Source: JBJHBP01 sp050485685 (GTDB lineage: Bacteria; Pseudomonadota; Gammaproteobacteria; Steroidobacterales; Rariloculaceae). From it: DNA of 64,000 nt. Under the pieces are notes generated by a model, which did not search any database, was not told the origin of the DNA, and worked only from the letters and a program-made list of their open reading frames with translations. The position numbers and the translations under genes are program-made. The DNA is taken from assembly GCA_050485685.1 (NCBI GenBank), contig JBJHBW010000013.1, forward strand, positions 1 through 64,000, given 5' to 3'. This document shows positions 1 to 8,621 of this stretch, piece by piece; position 1 is the first letter of the stretch, and every line of letters begins with the position of its first letter.

Positions 1-113
1 ATCCCTATACACAGCGGTGAATGTTCGCCTATGCGTTGAGTCAGCCCTGAGGCGAAGTCACTGGTCATCTGATCGCTGATGTCTGTCGGATCGAGTGAGG
101 TTCTGGAGGGAAT

Positions 114-189
<76 letters not shown>

Positions 190-259
190 ACGCGTGCAGG
201 AGGCGCGAATTATCCGTCACACCGCACGCCGGTCGCAAGTTTCCTGCGCCCGGCCCGCT

Positions 260-682
260 TCAGCCCTCACCCTGCACGGTAATCACCACTTCGCGGCTGT
301 GCGCCGCGGTCCGATGCTCCCACAGATAAACTCCCTGCCAGGTTCCAAGACCCGGACGGCCGCCCAACAGAGGTACGGACAGATGACTGTGAGTGAGAAT
401 CGTGCGCACGTGGGCCGCCATGTCATCGGGGCCTTCGGCGGTGTGCACGAATCGCGGATCGCCGTCAGGCACCAGATCTGCCATGAACGTCTCAAGGTCG
501 GTGCGCACGTCCGGATCGGCGTTCTCGCACAGCATCAGCGAGGCACTCGTGTGCCGCACGAACAGATGACAGAGCCCAGTCTGCACGCCCGCCTGCCGCA
601 CGGCATCAGCCACTTCTGACGTGATGTTGTAGCTGCCGCGACCTCTGGTACGCACCACGATGCTCTTCTGCCAGGTTTTCAT
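260..682 (-). CDS. yjbQ: YjbQ/UPF0047 family protein
   Basis: A 140-residue protein of the YjbQ/UPF0047 family. Members form small trimeric barrels and have been linked to a side activity as a secondary thiamine-phosphate synthase; the physiological role is unsettled. Visible family features are the central HTSASL motif with the following CENADPDVR, and the late segment LGTWQGVYLWEHR. Length fits the family (about 135-145). I chose the ATG at 682 because MKTWQ aligns with the usual N-terminus; an in-frame ATG at 697 would add five residues. It is divergent from trmH, with fewer than 45 bases between starts, so the two promoters must lie very close together. Confidence 0.88.
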   Translation of the reverse strand: MKTWQKSIVVRTRGRGSYNITSEVADAVRQAGVQTGLCHLFVRHTSASLMLCENADPDVRTDLETFMADLVPDGDPRFVHTAEGPDDMAAHVRTILTHSHLSVPLLGGRPGLGTWQGVYLWEHRTAAHSREVVITVQGEG

Positions 683-724
683 CGATTTAAAGTCCATCCG
701 CCCGTCATGGGATAATCATTGTCC

Positions 725-1426
725 ATGACTCCGGCGCGCTATCACAAACTCAGGCAGGTATTGGCCCGGCGACAGCCGGATCTGACCGTGCTGGCCGAAG
801 GCGTTCACAAGTCGCACAACGTGGCGGCCATCCTGAGAACCTGCGACGCCGTCGGCGTCTATCGCGCACATGCCGTGTCACCGGACGGCAGGATGCGCAG
901 GCACCATCTGATTACGGCCGGCGTAGACCGATGGATGCGTCTGGTGCTGCATCCGGATACCGGGAGCGCTTTCCGCTCGCTGCGAGCGGACGGATGGCAG
1001 TTGATCACCGCACACCACGGCGCGGACTCGGTCGACTACCGGGAAGTGGACTACACGGCCAAAGTGGCGATTGTGATGGGCACGGAGTCGTACGGCGTGA
1101 GTCGCCATGCCCTGACCCACGCCGACCAGCAAGTGGCCATCCCGATGCGAGGCATGGTCGAATCCTTGAATGTATCGGTGGCCACGGCACTGATCCTGTT
1201 CGAGGCGGCACGTCAACGAGAAGCCGCGGGATGCTATGAGCAGTCACGCCTCAGCGACGAACAGGCTCGAGACACACTGTTCGAATGGGCGTATCCGTAC
1301 ATCGCAAGAAAGTGCCGGGCGCTTGACAGGCCTTATCCTTCACTATCAGCTGACGGCAGCATTGAATCCAATCCGCTGACGGACATCCGGACAGGACAAC
1401 GCCGATGGACCCTGTCCGACGGATGA
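725..1426 (+). CDS. trmH: tRNA (guanosine(18)-2'-O)-methyltransferase TrmH
   Basis: A SPOUT-class methyltransferase that places a 2'-O-methyl group on G18 in the tRNA D-loop, using S-adenosylmethionine. The three SPOUT motifs are present in order: EGVHKSHNVAAILRTCDA near the N-terminus (with the catalytic Arg), VAIVMGTESYGVS in the middle, and IPMRGMVESLNVSVATA, which makes the trefoil knot. A C-terminal extension of roughly 60 residues follows, as in E. coli TrmH (SpoU). The ATG at 725 is preferred over an in-frame TTG two codons upstream. The 233-residue length matches the family. Confidence 0.93.
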   Translation: MTPARYHKLRQVLARRQPDLTVLAEGVHKSHNVAAILRTCDAVGVYRAHAVSPDGRMRRHHLITAGVDRWMRLVLHPDTGSAFRSLRADGWQLITAHHGADSVDYREVDYTAKVAIVMGTESYGVSRHALTHADQQVAIPMRGMVESLNVSVATALILFEAARQREAAGCYEQSRLSDEQARDTLFEWAYPYIARKCRALDRPYPSLSADGSIESNPLTDIRTGQRRWTLSDG

Positions 1427-1450
1427 GTGGCCGAAACGGGGGGCGGCAGA

Positions 1451-2077
1451 TCAGCGTTGACCGGCGACCGCATCCGGGCGTGCCACATCGGGCCAGCTCA
1501 CGCCGTACTGAAAGCGCAGCGTCTTGACCTTGCCGAATCGCGGCCGCGTGACGACATAGATATTGCCGTACTCGTCGTTATTGATCTCCGGCACGCTCTG
1601 GTGCCCCTTGAGCTCCGCAACCATCGGCGCAATCAGATCACCATGCGTGATGACCACAACGATCTTGCCGGAATGATTGCGCACCAGGCGTTCGGCAAAG
1701 CGCTCCATATCGTCGTGCTCTGCCATGTTGATGTCGAGGCCGAGGCGATTGGCCAGCGGCTCGGCGGTCTCCGTTGCACCCGGCACGGGACTGGCATAGA
1801 TCACGTCCACACCGCGCACGACGTCGACGCTTTGCAGAATATCGGCCAGCAGCTCGGCCCTCGTTTGGCCACGCTCACTGAGCGGAATCTGCGCCGTCTC
1901 GGCACGGGCGTCCGGCGCGCCCGCCGCAAGGTCGGCATGCCGCACCACAATGACGGTCGTGGGCATGCGCGACTCCAGCAGCCATGCCAGACCGACCGCG
2001 GCCATGATGAACACGACGACGGGCACCAGCCGACGGCGACGGCGACGCAGCGCGGAACGGGGTCTGTTTGATGCCAT
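1451..2077 (-). CDS. Membrane-anchored histidine phosphatase family protein
   Basis: A 208-residue protein with an arginine-rich N-terminus, one hydrophobic segment (about residues 17-34) and a histidine phosphatase fold. Catalytic elements: VVRHAD supplies the phospho-acceptor His and its Arg, SERG and YASPVPGATETAEPLA are typical branch-1 motifs, and VVITHGD near residue 142 supplies the second His. This variant has RHA rather than the classical RHG. The N-terminal helix suggests it is tethered to the inner membrane with the domain outside the cytoplasm. The substrate cannot be told from sequence. It converges on trmH with a 24-base gap. Confidence 0.8.
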   Translation of the reverse strand: MASNRPRSALRRRRRRLVPVVVFIMAAVGLAWLLESRMPTTVIVVRHADLAAGAPDARAETAQIPLSERGQTRAELLADILQSVDVVRGVDVIYASPVPGATETAEPLANRLGLDINMAEHDDMERFAERLVRNHSGKIVVVITHGDLIAPMVAELKGHQSVPEINNDEYGNIYVVTRPRFGKVKTLRFQYGVSWPDVARPDAVAGQR

Positions 2078-2172
2078 GATGCGAGAAATCAGTTGCCTGT
2101 GTTCAGTCGTTCTCGTTCAGTCGCTTGAGTTCGCTTGCCTGCGTTGAATTGCGTTGACGCGGCAGCGTGCGT

Positions 2173-2514
2173 TCAACGACGTTCATCGTCATCGCGTCGA
2201 TCACGCGTATCACGCTCTTCAACGATGGTGTATTCGACTTCTATGGTGCGAGAGCCGGACTGGGCGTCACGCGAAGCAGGCCTATGTCGCGCCGCGGTCT
2301 CCTGGCCCGCTCCCATGCGCATGAACTTGCGCCGCAGCCACCAGACCCGGATATAGAACACGACGCTGGCAATCAACGCCAGGCCCAGCGCAAACGCCAG
2401 AAGCACTGCGCCGATCAGCACTGCGCCGATCAGTACCACGCCCAGCGCGATCAGCCACAGCACCTGCACGAACGGATTCGTGGACATGCGCCAGTTGTAT
2501 ATCCGTCCATTCAT
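2173..2514 (-). CDS. Small membrane protein of unknown function
   Basis: A 113-residue protein I do not recognise. A long hydrophobic stretch (about residues 14-55, rich in Leu, Val, Gly and Ala, with a repeated VLIGAVLIGAVLL) could form two membrane helices. A cationic WWLRRKFMR segment follows, then a charged, probably disordered tail ending in a run of Arg, Asp and Glu. Its ATG overlaps the stop codon of the upstream gene (ATGA), which supports this start and suggests translational coupling with the TPR protein. Confidence 0.6.
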   Translation of the reverse strand: MNGRIYNWRMSTNPFVQVLWLIALGVVLIGAVLIGAVLLAFALGLALIASVVFYIRVWWLRRKFMRMGAGQETAARHRPASRDAQSGSRTIEVEYTIVEERDTRDRRDDDERR

Positions 2515-3461
2515 GGCGCGATTCTATCCTGTCGGCCTCCCGCTCGATGAAAGTAACCGTCAAACCAGGTGCGCCACTCGGACGTGACCGAGTCGTACTC
2601 CTCCAGATGCTGACGCACGACGCCATCCTCGACCACGCTCCATGCGCCACGAAACGCCGATACCCGCTCAGGAGTCACATATTCCACGGTGCCCTGCATC
2701 CGCATCTGACCATCCACGAGGCCGCCTGTGATGTCGAACAGTGTGCCCCCGGAGCCCACCCAGACCTGGCGCCACTGATCCATGCTGGGCACGTAGAAAC
2801 TGACGCTGCGCCCGGTCGAGCCGGACACGCTCTCCCACTGCTCTTCCAGCGAACAACCACCGTCTCCGCGCGTCACGGTGCTGTGGCCGGCCAGCGAACC
2901 ATCCGCTGCCCGCACTTCCCAGCGCCCGACCCAGAAATCGAATTCGTCGAACGCCGCAAATGCCTCACACGCGTAAACGCGATCGCGCACACCCCGCTCC
3001 ACGCGCTGAAAACGGTCACGGCCGCGCAGACCGGAAAACTCCGGTGCCGAAACCAGTGGCTGCAGTGCCCGGAGCCCGACATGCTCGGAGATTTCCAGCT
3101 CCGCCATGGCTTCATCCAGCCTACCCAGCGACGCGAGGTTCCGTGCCCGCTCGAAGTGCACCATCGCTTCGGGCCCTTCTGCTTCAGCAGCGCGGTCCAG
3201 ACTCCGCATTGCATCCTGATGCCGCCCGAGTTCGCGCTCGGCCTGGGCGATGCGCAGGAAGGTCAGCCCAAGCCAGATTTCCTCGTCATCCTGCGCCTCA
3301 ACGGCGCTCACCAGCTGCCGGTAGGCCGCGATCGCATCCGCCCAGCGCCCTTCTTCAAATGCGCGAGTTGCTGGATCAGTGGCCACCATCTGCGCCGCAG
3401 ACTGCGTGCAAAGCGCCGCCAGCATGAGTAAACCTGAAAAAGCTCGAATCACGAACACCAT
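2511..3461 (-). CDS. Exported tetratricopeptide-like protein with C-terminal DUF1579-like domain
   Basis: A 316-residue protein with a signal peptide (hydrophobic core followed by Ala-Gln-Met). An alpha-helical region of TPR type follows (EGRWADAIAAYRQLV, ELGRHQDAMRSLDRAAE and LGRLDEAMAELEIS are successive repeat-like helices). The C-terminal 130 residues (FDFWVGRWEVR ... LEEQWES ... VWVGSGG) resemble the DUF1579-type beta-barrel in which FW-G-W recurs at the domain start. The start is uncertain: GGGAGG abuts the ATG at 3461, so nearby in-frame GTG codons (3458, 3452) are possible. It is translationally coupled to the downstream membrane protein. Function unknown. Confidence 0.65.
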   Translation of the reverse strand: MVFVIRAFSGLLMLAALCTQSAAQMVATDPATRAFEEGRWADAIAAYRQLVSAVEAQDDEEIWLGLTFLRIAQAERELGRHQDAMRSLDRAAEAEGPEAMVHFERARNLASLGRLDEAMAELEISEHVGLRALQPLVSAPEFSGLRGRDRFQRVERGVRDRVYACEAFAAFDEFDFWVGRWEVRAADGSLAGHSTVTRGDGGCSLEEQWESVSGSTGRSVSFYVPSMDQWRQVWVGSGGTLFDITGGLVDGQMRMQGTVEYVTPERVSAFRGAWSVVEDGVVRQHLEEYDSVTSEWRTWFDGYFHRAGGRQDRIAP

Positions 3462-3471
3462 CCTCCCGGAT

Positions 3472-3519
3472 CTGACCGCCCGAAACTGACTACCGAAAAC
3501 TGACCGCCCAGAATTGACT
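3472..3519. repeat. Short direct repeat upstream of the TPR-protein gene
   Basis: Two copies of CTGACCGCCC followed by R-rich sequence and TGACT begin at 3472 and 3500, a 28-base period. They lie between the start of the TPR gene and tRNA-Ser. This could be part of a dispersed CAGT/CGGT-rich repeat family or simply a local duplication; with one instance I cannot tell. Confidence 0.45.
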
Positions 3520-3607
3520 GTATGGTCAGGGCAGAACGCGGTGATGGCAAGGCCGGCTGGCCGCGCCGCTTGCATAGTGAGGCATCGCTCGCGAGAATGC
3601 GCACGCC

Positions 3608-3695
3608 GGAGAGGTGGCAGAGCGGTCGAATGCGGCGGTCTTGAAAACCGTTGACCCGCAAGGGTCCGGGGGTTCGAATCCCTCCCTCTCCGCCA
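3608..3695 (+). tRNA. tRNA-Ser (anticodon TGA)
   Basis: An 88-base class II tRNA with a long variable arm. The acceptor stem GGAGAGG pairs with CCTCTCC, with discriminator G and encoded CCA. The anticodon stem GCGGT/ACCGT encloses loop CTTGAAA, giving TGA for UCA serine codons. The variable arm TGACCCGCAAGGGTC and T loop GGTTCGAATC are visible. It ends only three bases before the stop codon of serS on the opposite strand. Confidence 0.96.
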
Positions 3696-3698
3696 GTT

Positions 3699-4982
3699 TC
3701 AACCGACAGGCGTCATCCGCTCCAGCCCGCCCATGTACGGGCGCAGCGCGTGCGGAATCAGCACCGAGCCGTCCGCCTGCTGATAATTCTCGAGCACCGC
3801 GATCAGCGCCCGGCCGATCGCCACACCCGAACCGTTCAGCGTGTGCAACGGCTCCGGTTTGCCGGTGGCGGGATTGCGCCAGCGCGCGTGCATGCGCCGG
3901 GCCTGAAAGGCCTCGCAGTTGCTGCACGAGGAGATCTCACGGTAGCGATCCTGACCGGGCAGCCAGACTTCGATGTCATAGGTCTTGGCGGCCGAGAAGC
4001 CTGTGTCGCCTGAACACAGCGTCACGACGCGGTATGGCAGCTCCAGCCGCTTCAGAATCTCTTCTGCATGCCCGACGAGCTCCTCGAGCGCGCGGAAGGA
4101 ATCGTCGGGCGAGGTCATGTGTACCAGTTCGACCTTCTCGAACTGATGCTGACGAATCATGCCGCGCGTGTCCTTGCCGTAGGAGCCTGCCTCGGACCGG
4201 AAGCACGGCGTGTGCGCGACGAATTTCATGGGCAGCGCATTCGCATCGACGATGGTGTCGCGTACCAGGTTGGTCAGCGGCACTTCAGCTGTCGGGATCA
4301 GGTGCAGTTCCGTTTCGCCTGTGACCGCGAACAGGTCCTCCGCAAACTTTGGCAACTGGCCGGTGCCGAACAGCGAACCGGCGTTGACAAGGTACGGTAC
4401 ATAGGTTTCTCGGTAGCCGTGCTCAGTCGTGTGCACGTCCAGCATGAAGGCAATCAGAGCCCGGTGAAGCCGTGCCAAAGCGTCGCGCAGCACCACAAAC
4501 CGGCTGCCCGACACTTTCACGGCAGCCTCGAAATCCATGGCACCCAGGCGTTCACCGATCGCTACATGATCCAGCGGCTCGAAATCGAAAACGCGCGGCT
4601 TGCCTGTGCGACGCTGCTCGGCGTTCGCCGACTCATCGCGTCCATCCGGTACCGACTCATGCAGCAGATTCGGCAGATGCGCCAGCAGATCGTCCAGGGC
4701 TGCAGCCACCGTGTGCAGATCCTGCTCGCCTTTCTCCAGCAGTGCCGCCAGTTCGCTGCCGCGCGCCTTCAGGTCATCGGCATTGCCACCATCGCGCATG
4801 ATGCGACCGATCTGCGCGGAGATCTCGTTGCGTTCCTTGCGCCAGTTCTCGACTTCAATCTGCAGGTGCTTGCGCTCCGCCTCAAGCGCGTCGAACTTCG
4901 CACGATCGAATGCGAAGCCGCGGCGCGCGAGATTCGCCGCCACAGCGTCGGGATCGTGTCTTAACTGTCGTATATCCAGCAT
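3699..4982 (-). CDS. serS: Seryl-tRNA synthetase
   Basis: A class II aminoacyl-tRNA synthetase that charges tRNA-Ser (and tRNA-Sec where present). The N-terminal antiparallel coiled coil, which reads the long variable arm of tRNA-Ser, spans about residues 28-100 (many Glu, Lys and Arg in heptads). The catalytic core shows motif 2 (TPCFRSEAGSYGKDTRGMIR) and motif 3 near the C-terminus (GSGVAIGRALIAVLENYQ). Length 427 is normal. A tRNA-Ser gene converges on it with a three-base gap, so substrate tRNA and enzyme genes lie end to end. lolA and ftsK lie upstream on the same strand. Confidence 0.97.
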   Translation of the reverse strand: MLDIRQLRHDPDAVAANLARRGFAFDRAKFDALEAERKHLQIEVENWRKERNEISAQIGRIMRDGGNADDLKARGSELAALLEKGEQDLHTVAAALDDLLAHLPNLLHESVPDGRDESANAEQRRTGKPRVFDFEPLDHVAIGERLGAMDFEAAVKVSGSRFVVLRDALARLHRALIAFMLDVHTTEHGYRETYVPYLVNAGSLFGTGQLPKFAEDLFAVTGETELHLIPTAEVPLTNLVRDTIVDANALPMKFVAHTPCFRSEAGSYGKDTRGMIRQHQFEKVELVHMTSPDDSFRALEELVGHAEEILKRLELPYRVVTLCSGDTGFSAAKTYDIEVWLPGQDRYREISSCSNCEAFQARRMHARWRNPATGKPEPLHTLNGSGVAIGRALIAVLENYQQADGSVLIPHALRPYMGGLERMTPVG

Positions 4983-5042
4983 GGGGCGGCAATGGTAAGC
5001 AATCGCGGACGCGGAGGAAACAACGACGGGTGCAGCGAACGC

Positions 5043-5420
5043 TCAGGCCTTCAGAAGTTTCTCCGCACGCTGGCACCAGCCGGTCAGCCATATCGCACCC
5101 AGGATCAGGCCGAAGACGATGCCGGCGCCGTTGGCAACCATGTCCATGGGATCGAAGTGCCGGGTCGGCAATCTGCTTTGCAGGAACTCCACAGCGACCC
5201 CGATCAGGAACAGCATCAGGGCGATGGGCAGGTGCCAGCGCTGGCGATACAGGCCCACGAACCAGACCATCAGCAGCAGATAGGATCCTGCATGCAGCAG
5301 CTTGTCGTGGACACGCACCACCCCCATGGCCTCACCGGGCATAAGGCTGCCGGCGAACACGGCAACGACCATGCCCCAGCCAAGCACGGCCCACAACCAT
5401 GGAAAACGCAATGGGAACAC
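5043..5420 (-). CDS. VanZ family membrane protein
   Basis: A 125-residue inner-membrane protein with about four hydrophobic helices. Family features are the first helix followed by GSLMPGE, the HDKLLHAGSYLLLMVWF segment, and GVAVEFLQSRLPTRHFDPMDMVANGAGIVFG near the C-terminus; the F-Q...R..D..D..AN..G pattern is the VanZ signature. VanZ itself gives low-level teicoplanin resistance, but most members have no assigned function. It sits 17 bases after lolA on the same strand, so it is probably cotranscribed. Confidence 0.8.
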   Translation of the reverse strand: MFPLRFPWLWAVLGWGMVVAVFAGSLMPGEAMGVVRVHDKLLHAGSYLLLMVWFVGLYRQRWHLPIALMLFLIGVAVEFLQSRLPTRHFDPMDMVANGAGIVFGLILGAIWLTGWCQRAEKLLKA

Positions 5421-5437
5421 TGGCCGCAGACGCCTGC

Positions 5438-6163
5438 TCAGCGGGCTACGCCGAGCACATCCACACCGGGTGGCGGCTCGAACGTGAATCGGCTTTCAGG
5501 CAGGTCAGGGTTGATGCGGACATCGCGGAACTCGATTCGAGTGAGCTGCTCCAGACTGTCCACCAGTTCAATCACACTGAGCTGATCGTCACGAAAGCCT
5601 GCCAGTACTGCAGTGAAATCCGCGCCGCCAGTGGCGGGCTCCAGTTTCACCCAGACCATGTCGTCATGCAGGAAATCGGCTGTGACAACGAAGTTCTCCC
5701 GCACCGACGCATCGCCACTGAGCAGAAGGGCGGGACTCGGACCTCCGGTCTCATCCAGTGCGGCAGCTGTCACCTGCGCAAGCTCCACGTCATACATCCA
5801 CAGGTTGGTGCCATCGGCGATCAGCAGCTGCTCGTACGGCAGCTCGTAATGCCAGCGGAATCGGTTCGGCCGCTTCAGCAGCAGCTCGCCGGCAGCGGTC
5901 TCAAGCAGCTGGTTGTCGGGGCTGTAAAGGGCCTGATCGAAGCGCGCACTGAAGCTGTCCACGCTGTCGAGAAAACGGTCCAGCGCCGCCTCCCCGCCCG
6001 CAGTACGACCGGACTGTTGCGAGAGCACCGGTGCGGCACAGATTACGGCCAGCGTCAGCAGGACGAGCGCGCTGATCGTGAAACGAATCGCGAACCGACC
6101 GGTCGCGGATAAACGATCAGTCGTCGGTCGGCGGCGGGGGCGCCAGGACTTCGCGGCTTCCAT
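5438..6163 (-). CDS. lolA: Outer-membrane lipoprotein carrier protein LolA
   Basis: Periplasmic chaperone that takes lipoproteins released by the LolCDE transporter and carries them to the outer membrane. The mature part begins around LDRFLDSVDSFSARFDQ; the family segment GELLLKRPNRFRWHYELPYEQLLIADGTNLWMYD is clear, as is the late part with FTFEPPPGVDVL. A hydrophobic signal segment (SALVLLTLAVICAAPVLS) precedes it. No start codon exists downstream of the ftsK stop, so I take the ATG at 6163, which lies inside the end of ftsK (47-base overlap) and gives an N-region of about 25 residues. The ftsK-lolA order is common in gammaproteobacteria. Genes for its partner LolCDE are at 49-52 kb. Confidence 0.88.
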   Translation of the reverse strand: MEAAKSWRPRRRPTTDRLSATGRFAIRFTISALVLLTLAVICAAPVLSQQSGRTAGGEAALDRFLDSVDSFSARFDQALYSPDNQLLETAAGELLLKRPNRFRWHYELPYEQLLIADGTNLWMYDVELAQVTAAALDETGGPSPALLLSGDASVRENFVVTADFLHDDMVWVKLEPATGGADFTAVLAGFRDDQLSVIELVDSLEQLTRIEFRDVRINPDLPESRFTFEPPPGVDVLGVAR

Positions 6164-8372
6164 TCGCTTGCAGGCTTCCAACAATGCCGGCTTCCTCCAT
6201 GGTCTCGACCATCCGCGCCGCGCGGTTGTAGCCAATCTTCAAGCGTCGCTGGATGCTCGAGATGGACGCCTTGCGCGATTCGGTGACGATCCGGACAGCC
6301 TGATCGTAAAGCGGATCCTGTTCGCCGTCCAATGACATGTCACCGCCTGCATCGGAACCCGCGCCGCCGTCGCCTGACGGCCCGGACAGCACCTCGTCGA
6401 TGAATGTCGGCGTGCCCGATGCGCGCAACGCCTTGACCACGGTATGCACCTCGTTATCGGACACGAACGCGCCATGGATACGTGTGGGCATGGAGGTGCC
6501 CGGCGGCAGGTACAGCATGTCGCCATGACCCAGCAGCTGTTCGGCGCCCATCTGATCCAGAATCGTGCGCGAATCGACCTTGGCCGAGACCTGGAACGCG
6601 ATCCGGGTCGGAATATTGGCCTTGATCAGACCGGTGATCACATCCACGGACGGTCGCTGGGTTGCGATGATCATATGTATGCCGGCAGCCCTTGCCTTCT
6701 GCGCGAGGCGGGCGATCAGCTCTTCGACCTTCTTGCCGACCATCATCATCATGTCGGCCAGCTCATCGATGATGACGACGATGTTCGGTAGCGGCTGCAG
6801 ATCCGGGGCCAGATCCTCCGAACCCGGCAGGGAGCGGAAGGTCGGGTCGGGGATCGTCTCGCCACGCGCCTCGGCTTCGGCCAGCTTGCGGTTGTAGCCG
6901 GCCAGGTGGCGCACGCCAAGGCCCGCCATGACCGCGTATCGACGCTCCATCTCGGCCACACACCAGCGCAGTGCGTTGGCGGCCTGCTTCATGTCCGTGA
7001 CCACCGGTGCGAGCAGATGCGGTATGCCTTCGTAGACCGACAGCTCAAGCATCTTCGGATCAATCATGATCATGCGCACGCTGTCGGGTGTGGCCTTGTA
7101 AAGAAGGCTCAGCACCATCGCGTTCAGCGCCACCGATTTACCGGAGCCGGTCGTGCCGGCTATCAGCAGATGCGGCATCTTGGCAAGATCAGCAACCTCG
7201 GGCTGGCCGCTGATGTCCTTGCCCAGCGCCAGGGTCAGCGGCGATTTCAGTTCGTCGTAAACCTGTGACTTGACGATTTCACCCAGCGTCACCAGTTCGC
7301 GAGTCTCGTTCGGGATCTCAAGGCCCACGTAAGGCTTGCCGGGAATGATCTCCACCACCCGCACACTGACCGTAGACAGCGAACGCGCGAGATCCTTGGC
7401 GAGATTGCTGATCTGGCTGACTTTAACGCCAGGTGCCGGCTTGATCTCGAAACGCGTGACCACGGGGCCAGGATGCACGGCGACCACTTCGGCTTCGATG
7501 CCGAAATCGCTGAGCTTGATCTCGACCAGGCGTGACATCGCGGTCAGTGCTTCCTCGGAATATCCGCCCTCACGTGGCGGCGGATCGTCAAGGAGTGACA
7601 ACGCCGGCAGCTCACCGGAAACCGGCGGCTCGAACAGCGGCACCTGTTTCTCCTTGTGTGAACGCTCGCTGGGTTCGAGCTTGCCCAGTACCGGTTCTAT
7701 CTTCGGCAGGGCGATGCGTGGCTTGGCCCGCGACTTCGTCACAACAGCCTGACGCTGCTGCCGGGCTCTACGCCCTTCCATCCACAGCTTCACGCGACCG
7801 ACCAGGATGTTCAGCTCCCGCACACCCGCCAGCACCAGTCGCCCGGTGCGATCCATGACGGCCAGCCATGACACACCGGTTGTCGCCGAGACCGCGGCGA
7901 GCCACAGCACCAGCAGCAGTACCGTTGCGCCCAGCAATCCGAACATGTGGGCCAGACCATTGCCGACGATCTGACCGACGATGCCTCCGGCGGTCTCTCG
8001 CATTCCCGCCGCAGCGAAGTGCAGCGTTGCCAGACCGCAGCTGGTCGCGATGGTCAGCACCACACCGGTGGCACGCAACACCACCACGGGCGTGGGCAAA
8101 GGTACATCGCGGTCACGCTGGCGGAAAAGCATCAGTCCACCGAGCAGCACCAGCACGGGGAACAGAAAAGCAGGTTGACCGAAAAGCAGGAACGAGAGAT
8201 CCGCGAACCAGGCGCCGGCCGGACCCATGCGATTGGTCACGTCGCGCGCCTCACCGGCGATGCTGAATGCGGGATCTTCGGGGTTGTAACTCGTCAGGGC
8301 GAGCAACAGGATCAGACTCAGACCGGTGAGTATCCAGAATGCGGACTCACGCAATCCCCTGATTCTGGGCAT
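6117..8372 (-). CDS. ftsK: DNA translocase FtsK
   Basis: Septum-anchored motor that pumps the terminal chromosome regions across the division site and activates XerCD dimer resolution. Four N-terminal membrane helices occupy roughly the first 180 residues; a shortish linker follows. The RecA-like motor has Walker A GTTGSGKSVALN and Walker B VVIIDELADMM. The C-terminal winged-helix gamma domain (YDQAVRIVTESRKASISSIQRRLKIGYNRAARMVE) reads KOPS polarity sequences. The ATG at 8372 is preferred; an in-frame TTG at 8414 would add 14 residues. At 751 residues it has a much shorter linker than E. coli FtsK. Confidence 0.96.
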   Translation of the reverse strand: MPRIRGLRESAFWILTGLSLILLLALTSYNPEDPAFSIAGEARDVTNRMGPAGAWFADLSFLLFGQPAFLFPVLVLLGGLMLFRQRDRDVPLPTPVVVLRATGVVLTIATSCGLATLHFAAAGMRETAGGIVGQIVGNGLAHMFGLLGATVLLLVLWLAAVSATTGVSWLAVMDRTGRLVLAGVRELNILVGRVKLWMEGRRARQQRQAVVTKSRAKPRIALPKIEPVLGKLEPSERSHKEKQVPLFEPPVSGELPALSLLDDPPPREGGYSEEALTAMSRLVEIKLSDFGIEAEVVAVHPGPVVTRFEIKPAPGVKVSQISNLAKDLARSLSTVSVRVVEIIPGKPYVGLEIPNETRELVTLGEIVKSQVYDELKSPLTLALGKDISGQPEVADLAKMPHLLIAGTTGSGKSVALNAMVLSLLYKATPDSVRMIMIDPKMLELSVYEGIPHLLAPVVTDMKQAANALRWCVAEMERRYAVMAGLGVRHLAGYNRKLAEAEARGETIPDPTFRSLPGSEDLAPDLQPLPNIVVIIDELADMMMMVGKKVEELIARLAQKARAAGIHMIIATQRPSVDVITGLIKANIPTRIAFQVSAKVDSRTILDQMGAEQLLGHGDMLYLPPGTSMPTRIHGAFVSDNEVHTVVKALRASGTPTFIDEVLSGPSGDGGAGSDAGGDMSLDGEQDPLYDQAVRIVTESRKASISSIQRRLKIGYNRAARMVETMEEAGIVGSLQANGSREVLAPPPPTDD

Positions 8373-8621
8373 GAAAAATGCGTCGGCCGTGCTTGTGGAC
8401 CTGGCTCTGCTCAAGTTCTACGCGAGTAATTCCCGATAACGCGCTGATTATACGATTTAATGCGCTTACGCATAGCCCGAATTTCGACCGCGCTGACATC
8501 GCCTTTCGTGGTCCGACCCCGAAGTCCCCCCGAATTACCGCCGAAACAGCCTTAAACACTGCTCAACAGCCGGTGCGGAATCGCGTGATGCGGCCCGATG
8601 GAGGCTAAGATAGGCGGTGAA

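Noticed and set aside
1427..2071. A 214-codon plus-strand frame right after trmH
   Set aside because: The minus-strand frame over the same bases carries all histidine phosphatase motifs. The plus-strand translation is His/Arg/Asp-rich without structure.
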